Origin: Casimicrobium huifangae
GTDB taxonomy: Bacteria > Pseudomonadota > Gammaproteobacteria > Burkholderiales > Casimicrobiaceae
NCBI RefSeq assembly: GCF_009746125.1
Contig: NZ_CP041352.1
Span: 186,001 to 250,000 of the forward strand
Direction: 5' to 3'
Length of the DNA stretch: 64,000 nt
Position 1 is the first letter of the stretch; each line of letters starts with the position of its first letter. The position numbers were made by a program, and so were the translations under genes. The notes under the pieces were generated by a model. The model saw only the letters and a list, made by a program, of their open reading frames with translations, ran no database searches and was not told where the DNA came from. Positions 58,207 to 64,000 of the stretch are shown piece by piece.

Positions 58207-58845
58207 CTATTTCGTGATTGCCTGCATGACCTTTTCGCGCGAACTCGGCGCCGCTGGCGTTGCGGCGGTCGCAGGCGTCGGGCCGGCCTTGGCGGGGGCC
58301 TCGATACCCTTAAGGCTGATGTTGAGGCTGAATTCGTTGGTGCGCTGCTGGTTTTTGTCGTTCACCGCCTTGATCTCCACCAGCTCGGCGTTTTGCAGGT
58401 AAGGCGATGATTCAAGGTTGCGCATTAATGTGGAAACCCGTGCGTTTGACTGCGCAAGCCCGATCAGATTGATTTTTTGACCGTTCTGCTTGACTGCTTT
58501 CAGGTACACCCCATCCGGCAGTTGGCGCACCAACTGGTCAAGCAGTTTTACCGATGCGCTTCGGTTGACCTGCAGGGTCTCGACGACCTGCTTGCGGGCC
58601 AGCAGCGCGGCGGTCTGATCCTTCAGTTTTTTGATTTCGTCAATCTGCTCGGTGAGCTTCTTGTTCTCGGCAACCAGCAGATCGTTGCGGCGCTGTTGTG
58701 ATGCGATGCGCTCATCGAGATAGAGTTTGCCGACATACCAGAGGGCCGCAACCCCGATCACGGTGCCAATCAGGATGAGATTGAATTCGCGCTTGCGCAG
58801 CGCGCGTTTCGCCGCGCGGTGCGGCAGCAGGTTGATGCGAATCAT
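58207..58845 (-). CDS. pilN: Type IV pilus assembly protein PilN
   Basis: A 212-residue inner-membrane protein. The INLLPHR motif near the N-terminus (residues 4-10) binds PilM; a TM helix (about 22-42) and a coiled coil follow. The ATG overlaps pilM by 4 bases. The last 25 residues are Ala/Pro-rich and unlikely to be part of the fold. Confidence 0.95.
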   Translation of the reverse strand: MIRINLLPHRAAKRALRKREFNLILIGTVIGVAALWYVGKLYLDERIASQQRRNDLLVAENKKLTEQIDEIKKLKDQTAALLARKQVVETLQVNRSASVKLLDQLVRQLPDGVYLKAVKQNGQKINLIGLAQSNARVSTLMRNLESSPYLQNAELVEIKAVNDKNQQRTNEFSLNISLKGIEAPAKAGPTPATAATPAAPSSREKVMQAITK

Positions 58846-59933
58846 GCGTCAAACCTCCGCATTGCGAGACCGCAGGCAACGAGCAGCGCTGGCGCATCAG
58901 CCGCCAGCTGACGCGACTTCACACCCGGACTTAAGCCCATCTCTGAAAAGGGGTTGGCAACTGAGGCAACCACGTTGGTCCGTCGTGATACTGCATCGGC
59001 GAGGCCAGGGAGCGAAGCGCAACCACCGGCCAGCAACATGTAGTCAAGCTGGCCCTGCGCGCTGGAGGTCAGGAAGAACTGCAAAGCCCGCGCCGCTTCG
59101 ATCGCCAAGGTATCAACATAGGGGCGCAGGACATCGTTGTCGTAGTTTGCCGGAAGATTGCCGGAACGCTTGGCTGCTTCGGCTTCTTCGTTGGTCATGT
59201 TGTAGGCCCGCTGGATTTCCTGCGTCAGCTGATTGCCACCAAAGGGGCTCTCGCGCATGAAAATCTGCTCGTCATTGCGGAAAACATAAAACCGCGTCGA
59301 GGTGGCGCCAACGTCCAGTACCCCGATGTTCTGGTCGATCCCTTTGCCGGGCAGCGCCTCCGCCATCAGTTCGTACGCGCTCATCACCGCCATCGCCTCG
59401 ACGTCCATTACGGCAGGTTTGAGGCCGGCGGACTCCAGCGCAGCGACGCGATCCTCCACCTTTTCCCGGCGGGCGGCGGCGATCATCACCTCAACCTGGG
59501 TGTCATCGTTGGCAACCGGGCCGATAACCGCGTAGTCGAGGTTAACTTCGTCAAGTGCGAAAGGAATGTACTGATTCGCCTCGCCTTCTACCGCCTGCTC
59601 AAGATCGTCTTCCCGCTCGGTCGCTGGCAGCGTAATGCGCTTGGTGATCACCATACTGGTCGGAAGTGCCGCGGCAGCACCCTTTGTGCGCGAACCGAGC
59701 TTGCGCAACGCCCGCTCAATTGCCGCCCCGACCGCCTCAACATTGGCGATATTGCCGTCGGTGACCGAATCTCGCGGCAGAGGCTCAATCGTGTAACGAC
59801 TGAGTTCGGGTTTTTGCCGAGTCCCCGCCAACTCGACCAGCTTCACCGAGGTGCTGCTGATGTCAACGCCGATGAGCGGGGTACTTTTTGCCCCAAATGC
59901 GCCCCGGAGCTGAGCCAAAAAATCTTTTTGCAT
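58842..59933 (-). CDS. pilM: Type IV pilus assembly protein PilM
   Basis: The 363-residue actin-like cytoplasmic ATPase first in the pilus operon. IGVDISSTSVKLVEL (22-36) and NIGVLDVGATSTRFYV are the two nucleotide-binding strands, and LAGGCASLPGLADAV is the C-terminal motif. No clear ribosome binding site is seen before the ATG. It is divergent from the PBP1a gene with 213 bases between them. Confidence 0.96.
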   Translation of the reverse strand: MQKDFLAQLRGAFGAKSTPLIGVDISSTSVKLVELAGTRQKPELSRYTIEPLPRDSVTDGNIANVEAVGAAIERALRKLGSRTKGAAAALPTSMVITKRITLPATEREDDLEQAVEGEANQYIPFALDEVNLDYAVIGPVANDDTQVEVMIAAARREKVEDRVAALESAGLKPAVMDVEAMAVMSAYELMAEALPGKGIDQNIGVLDVGATSTRFYVFRNDEQIFMRESPFGGNQLTQEIQRAYNMTNEEAEAAKRSGNLPANYDNDVLRPYVDTLAIEAARALQFFLTSSAQGQLDYMLLAGGCASLPGLADAVSRRTNVVASVANPFSEMGLSPGVKSRQLAADAPALLVACGLAMRRFDA

Positions 59934-60033
59934 TGAGAGTTTAGGCCACTTTTGTCGCCTGAAACTTTAAGTTGAGTGAGGAGTGTTGCATAAGGCTCGC
60001 GCCGTGGCAAGCCGTGCCCCGGATTTGGCAGCC

Positions 60034-60039
60034 TATAAT
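60034..60039 (+). promoter_or_regulatory. Perfect -10 box TATAAT before the PBP1a gene
   Basis: A consensus -10 element lies 108 bases before the start; no good -35 box was found at the usual distance. It lies in the intergenic region shared with pilM. Confidence 0.45.
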
Positions 60040-60146
60040 CGGCGAAAAAAACAACATTGGCATAACAGCAGTCTTGCGGCGGCGACCTCGCGGCATGGCG
60101 GGAATAATCAGCCAGAATCAGCCTCCGGGGGAAATAAGGGACGTCA

Positions 60147-62510
60147 ATGTTCAAGCGTTGGGTGGTGTACCTTGCTTCCGTATTGGGGGGGCTGCTGCTG
60201 GTAGGCGGCGTGCTCGGAACCCTTGTCTGGGCGTTGATCAGCGCCCGCTTGCCGTCGCTTGACGTCCTGACCGACTATCAGCCCAAGCTCCCGCTTCGCG
60301 TGCTGTCGGAGGAGGGCACGGTGCTGGCCGAGTTCGGCGAGGAGCGGCGCAGCATCGTCAAGCTGGCCGAGGTGCCGGTCCATGTCCGCCAGGCAATCCT
60401 CGCTGCGGAAGACGCCAATTTCTACGAGCACTCCGGCGTTGACTGGCTTGCCGCGCTGCGCGCTGCCTACACCAACACCATGGGCGGACCACGGTCTGGC
60501 GCCGGCACTATCACCATGCAGGTGGCCCGCAATTTCTTCCTCACGCGGGAACGTTCCGGGGTTGCCGGTTACCTGAGAAAAGCCAATGAGGTAGTGCTCA
60601 CTTTCAAAATTGAGCGCGACCTGACTAAAGATCAGATTCTTGAGCTGTACATCAACCAGATCTACCTGGGGCAGCGGGCGTATGGTTTCGCCGCGGCTGC
60701 CAAGGCGTATTACGGCAAGCCGCTGGAAAAAGTCACCGTCGCTGAAGCTGCCATGCTGGCCGGGCTGCCCAAGGCCCCATCGTCGTTCAATCCTTTCGTC
60801 AACCCGAAGCGGGCTGCCCTGCGTCAGCAATACGTGCTGCGCCGGATGCACGAGCTGGACTATCTGAACGACGCCAACTACAAGGCGGCGCTCGCGGCCC
60901 CGCCGACGCTCAAGACTGACACTGGGCCTACCGTCCATTCCGAGTACCTGAACGAGATGGTTCGCCAGTTCGTGTTCGATCTGGTGGGGGAAACCGCCTA
61001 TACACGCGGGCTTTCGGTCACCACCACCATCAAGGCACGCGATCAGGAGGCGGCCTACCAGGCGCTTCGCCGTGGCGTCCTGGACTACGAGCGGCGGCAG
61101 GCGTTCCGCGGCCCCGAAGGTTACGTCGAACTGCCGGCGCCGCCGAAAGACGGCAAGGAGACGAAAGAGTCAAAGGAAGCCCTCGCCGAAGCAATCGAAA
61201 CCGCGTTCTCGCAGTTTCCCGACGCCGATGACCTGCTGACCGCCGTCGTGCTCGAAGCCAGTCCGAAGCGTGTGATCATCACCCGTGGCGAAGGCGAAAC
61301 CTACACCCTGGAAGGCGAGGCGATCCGCTTCGTGCGCAATGCGCTGGCCGAAAACGCCTCGTCCGGCGAGCGCCTGCGCCGCGGCGCCGTGCTGCGCATG
61401 ACGCAGGATGAAAAGGGCGCCCCGCGCCTGACGCAACTGCCACAGGTGGAAGCGGCACTGGTGGCACTGGATCCGAACGACGGCGCCGTGCGCAGCCTGG
61501 TCGGCGGCTTCGATTTCGGTAAAAACCAGTACAACCACGTCACTCAGGCGAGCCGGCAACCCGGTTCCTCGTTCAAGCCGTTCATCTATTCGGCGGCGCT
61601 GGAGAAGGGCATTACCTCGACTACCGTCATCAACGACGCGCCTTTGTTCTTCCCGGCCGCGCAGACTGGCGGCGAGGATTGGGAGCCAAAAAACTACGAC
61701 GGCAAATTCGAAGGCCCGATGCGGGTGCGTACCGCACTGGCGAAATCGAAGAACATGGTCTCCATCCGTGTGCTGCGCTCGATCGGGCCGAGCTACGCCC
61801 AGGACTACATCACCAAGTTCGGCTTTGACCCGAAGCAACACCCGGCCTATCTGACGCTCGCGCTTGGCGCAGGCCAGACCAATCCAATGCAGATGGCCGC
61901 CGCGTACTCGGTGTTCGCCAACGGTGGCTACCGCGTCAAGCCCTACTTCATCAAGAAGATCGTCGATCCGAAGGGCACCGTCATCTTCGAAGAATCGCCG
62001 GTGGTGGCGGGCAAGGACGCCGAGCAGGCGATCGACCCGCGTAACGCCTTCATCATGACCACCATGCTGCGCGACGTGGTGCGCGCCGGCACCGCCGCCA
62101 AGGCGATGGCGCTAGGCCGTGGCGATCTGGCTGGCAAGACGGGCACCACCAACGACAGCGTGGACGCCTGGTTCGCCGGATTCAATCAGTCGCTGGTGGG
62201 CGTCGCCTGGGTTGGCTTCGACCAGCCGAAGTCGCTTGGCGAACGCGAGACCGGTGGCGGCGTTGCGCTGCCGATCTGGATCAACTACATGAAGACGGCG
62301 CTGAAAGGCGTGCCGGAAATCCCGCTCAAGCCGCCGGGCGGCGTGGTCAGCGCCACGGTCAGCGGCGACGGCGAGGGGCTGGTGGATACTGGTGCGGTGT
62401 CGGACTGGTTCTACTCCGAGTTCCCACCGCGCCGCTTTGTCGATCCGCTCACCGGCAACGAAGGCGGTCGCAGCAAGCAGGACGAAGAGGTGCGGCAGCA
62501 GCTGTTCTGA
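60147..62510 (+). CDS. mrcA: Penicillin-binding protein 1a (bifunctional)
   Basis: The 787-residue enzyme polymerises and crosslinks peptidoglycan. It has an N-terminal TM helix (about 8-32), a glycosyltransferase domain with the EDANFYEHSG motif at 88-97, and a transpeptidase with the SSFK motif (Ser474, Lys477), the SKN motif and KTG at 664-666. Divergent from pilM, as in many betaproteobacteria. Confidence 0.97.
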   Translation: MFKRWVVYLASVLGGLLLVGGVLGTLVWALISARLPSLDVLTDYQPKLPLRVLSEEGTVLAEFGEERRSIVKLAEVPVHVRQAILAAEDANFYEHSGVDWLAALRAAYTNTMGGPRSGAGTITMQVARNFFLTRERSGVAGYLRKANEVVLTFKIERDLTKDQILELYINQIYLGQRAYGFAAAAKAYYGKPLEKVTVAEAAMLAGLPKAPSSFNPFVNPKRAALRQQYVLRRMHELDYLNDANYKAALAAPPTLKTDTGPTVHSEYLNEMVRQFVFDLVGETAYTRGLSVTTTIKARDQEAAYQALRRGVLDYERRQAFRGPEGYVELPAPPKDGKETKESKEALAEAIETAFSQFPDADDLLTAVVLEASPKRVIITRGEGETYTLEGEAIRFVRNALAENASSGERLRRGAVLRMTQDEKGAPRLTQLPQVEAALVALDPNDGAVRSLVGGFDFGKNQYNHVTQASRQPGSSFKPFIYSAALEKGITSTTVINDAPLFFPAAQTGGEDWEPKNYDGKFEGPMRVRTALAKSKNMVSIRVLRSIGPSYAQDYITKFGFDPKQHPAYLTLALGAGQTNPMQMAAAYSVFANGGYRVKPYFIKKIVDPKGTVIFEESPVVAGKDAEQAIDPRNAFIMTTMLRDVVRAGTAAKAMALGRGDLAGKTGTTNDSVDAWFAGFNQSLVGVAWVGFDQPKSLGERETGGGVALPIWINYMKTALKGVPEIPLKPPGGVVSATVSGDGEGLVDTGAVSDWFYSEFPPRRFVDPLTGNEGGRSKQDEEVRQQLF

Positions 62511-62552
62511 CAGGCGCCAAAGCCTCGTCCACGCGGCGCCTGCCCGATCCCT

Positions 62553-63092
62553 ATGGCCCACGAACGCGCTACGCTGGCGGCGACGGCCGCCCGCATCATT
62601 GTCGAATCCGAGCTGACCGACTGGGCGCTGGCGCGCCGCAAGGCAGCGGCCGAACTCGGGCTCGCCGCACACGGCACGCCACAGCCCTCCGACGCCGAAA
62701 TCATCGCCGAAATCCAGACTTGGCAAGCGCTTTACGGCGGCGCGGAGTGGGTGGCCCAACTGCGGGCGCAGCGCGAGTACGCGCTGGAGGCGATGCAGGC
62801 CTTGCAGCGCTTCAATCCGGCACTGGTTGGCCCGGTGGCCGAGGGCTGGGCGCATGCCGGCAGCGAAATCCGCATCGAGCTGACACCCGACAACCCCAAA
62901 GAAGTCGAGTACGCGTTGATCGACCTCGACGTCGAGTTCACGCCGCATCTCGGTCGCGATGGCGTGGCGCAGTACGAAATCGTCGATGGCGACTGGCCGA
63001 TGCGGCTGGTCGTGCGCGAAGGCGGGCGCGCGCCCGACCCACGCCACAAGCATCGTCTCAGCGGCTCGCAACTGCAGCAGCTTTTGCGCTAA
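62553..63092 (+). CDS. Hypothetical protein, 179 residues
   Basis: The family is not recognised with certainty. A helical N-terminal half (AARIIVESELTDWALARRKAA) leads into RFNPALVGPVAEGWAHAGSEIRIELT, which is faintly like nucleotidyltransferase-type substrate regions, and a beta part (EVEYALIDLDVEF). It starts 42 bases after the PBP1a gene on the same strand and is probably co-transcribed. It is followed by two hairpins. Confidence 0.75.
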   Translation: MAHERATLAATAARIIVESELTDWALARRKAAAELGLAAHGTPQPSDAEIIAEIQTWQALYGGAEWVAQLRAQREYALEAMQALQRFNPALVGPVAEGWAHAGSEIRIELTPDNPKEVEYALIDLDVEFTPHLGRDGVAQYEIVDGDWPMRLVVREGGRAPDPRHKHRLSGSQLQQLLR

Positions 63093-63149
63093 AGCCCTAT
63101 TTGAAAAGGGCTCAGGGCCTCAAACGGCAATAGTCGACTATTGCCGTTT
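63093..63149. repeat. Two adjacent hairpins including a 28-base perfect palindrome
   Basis: AGCCCT and AGGGCT pair around 63093-63112. Then 63122-63149 reads the same on both strands, with CGGCAATAG and CTATTGCCG arms about a TCGA centre. There is little T-run after it, so it may be a weak terminator, or a binding site or mRNA 3'-end stem. No gene was seen from here to 63348. Confidence 0.7.
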
Positions 63150-63348
63150 CTTGCCCATACGCCATATGCCGCCGTAGCTCCGCTGAAAAGCTGACTATCG
63201 TCCTGTGCTGACGAAGCCGCAGCCGAACAAATCGTTACAAACGATAAGGCGATGAAACCGCTTGTTTTGCGCTGCCGCGAGTCCATGTAGCGGTCAGGCG
63301 CTGAAGAGCGTTTCTTCCTCCTCATCACATTCAGCAAGGAATCAGGAC

Positions 63349-63798
63349 ATGAAAAAGATCGTGAAATCCGCCCTCATTGCATCCACGCTCATCGCGGCCG
63401 GCGCCAGCCTCGCCCACGACGGCCCGATGGGTGGCGACGGCATGCACAAGGGCATGGGGCCGATGGGCCAGGGCATGGGCATGCAGCGCCAGCCGGTCGA
63501 CATCGCCAAAATTTTGAACCTCGACGCCGCCCGCGCCGACAAGGTCAACGCCATCCTCGCCGACGAACGCAAGGAGCGTCAAGCGCTGTGGGAGTCGCGC
63601 AAGACCGCCGGCCATGACGACGCCAGCAAGCAGGCCTTCCGCGACAAGATGATCGCCCTGCGCGACAGTACCAAGACCAAATTGACCGCAGTGCTCACTG
63701 CCGATGAACTGCAGAAGCTGCGTGACGCTACCGCCGGGCACCGCATGCATCGTGGCCACGGGCCGCAGCCGCAGGGTGGCGAACACAAGCACGGCTAA
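63349..63798 (+). CDS. Spy/LTXXQ-like periplasmic protein
   Basis: The 149-residue protein has a signal peptide (MKKIVKSALIASTLIAAGAS), a Met/Gly-rich segment (GMHKGMGPMGQGMGMQ), a helical core resembling the Spy/CpxP LTXXQ group (ILADERKERQALWE, TAVLTADELQKLR) and a His-rich tail. The Met and His content suggests metal binding. The ATG at 63349 is favoured over an earlier start because the signal begins there. Confidence 0.78.
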   Translation: MKKIVKSALIASTLIAAGASLAHDGPMGGDGMHKGMGPMGQGMGMQRQPVDIAKILNLDAARADKVNAILADERKERQALWESRKTAGHDDASKQAFRDKMIALRDSTKTKLTAVLTADELQKLRDATAGHRMHRGHGPQPQGGEHKHG

Positions 63799-63818
63799 CC
63801 GCGCACGACCCAGTCACC

Positions 63819-63852
63819 AACCCCGGCCGCTTCACGGCGCCCGGGGTTTTTT
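63819..63852 (+). terminator. Terminator after the Spy-like gene
   Basis: AACCCCGG (63819-63826) pairs with CCGGGGTT (63841-63848), and a T run follows. Confidence 0.8.
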
Positions 63853-64000
63853 GTTGCCAGCAGCAACTGCGTGATCGTCCGCGAACACACTTTCTTACAA
63901 ACCAGCTGGTCCAATCGCGGCTTTTTTCCGTCGTCGAGCGTTCAAATAGTCACCAAGGCAATCAGCGCTACCCAACCCCCTTACTCTGACCGGCAGCGCT
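63853..64000. other. No gene seen to the window end
   Basis: Nothing supportable was seen in this stretch; a following gene may start beyond the edge. Confidence 0.4.

Noticed and set aside
59939-59944. TAAACT as a -10 box for pilM
   Set aside because: It lies only a few bases before the pilM ATG and has no -35 partner at a proper spacing.
63420-63490. Repeated GGCATGGG-like units in the Spy-like gene
   Set aside because: They encode a Met/Gly-rich protein segment and vary too much to be a functional DNA repeat.

Overview
The window looks like chromosome of a GC-rich betaproteobacterium, probably Burkholderiales-like. The evidence is the right-hand 34 kb: pilM-pilN-pilO-pilP-pilQ-aroK running away from a divergent penicillin-binding protein 1a gene, gltB/gltD, hemE, priA and hppD with a divergent Lrp-type regulator. 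No rRNA, intact tRNA, insertion sequence or CRISPR array was seen.

Positions 1-29256 look like the right part of a genomic island. At 29237-29256 there is a 20-base copy of the 3' end of a glycine tRNA with no tRNA body in front of it. It is followed directly by a terminator of the kind found behind tRNA genes. This is what integration into the 3' end of tRNA-Gly leaves at the far end of an element. The integrase and the rebuilt tRNA would lie left of the window.

The island carries two blocks. (1) 1-16246, minus strand: a BREX type 3-like defence operon in the order WYL regulator, BrxF, BrxC, [SIR2, HerA ATPase, putative QxK nuclease, small membrane protein], adenine methyltransferase (PglX type), AlbA_2/ATPase protein, SNF2-type helicase (BrxH type, cut by the window edge). 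PglZ and BrxA are expected to the left. The four bracketed genes are a second defence-like module threaded into the operon with 4-8 base overlaps. (2) 17136-27985: a cluster centred on pyridoxal phosphate (PLP). It has a MocR/PdxR regulator and, divergently, a BenE-type transporter, a YggS PLP-binding protein, a GNAT acetyltransferase, pyridoxal kinase, a class III aminotransferase, TrpB, TrpA, GlyA and a LysR regulator, mostly with start/stop overlaps. A broken LysR copy lies between the blocks. An XRE regulator and a LysR effector domain without a DNA-binding part lie next to the attachment site.

From 29257 on is backbone: a lipoprotein, a PAS-GGDEF-EAL protein, an Lrp regulator with hppD, a tandemly duplicated pair of secreted-protein genes (34969-37245), a DUF1345 membrane protein, an operon of DMT exporter, monooxygenase-like, NIPSNAP and ArsR genes, a VapBC toxin-antitoxin pair, priA, hemE, a retropepsin-like protein, gltD-DUF1272-gltB, an Ig-like lipoprotein, aroK, the type IV pilus assembly operon, PBP1a, an unknown protein and a Spy-like periplasmic protein.

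Most starts were chosen by ribosome binding site, family alignment or overlap with the upstream stop. Uncertain starts are flagged in the entries.
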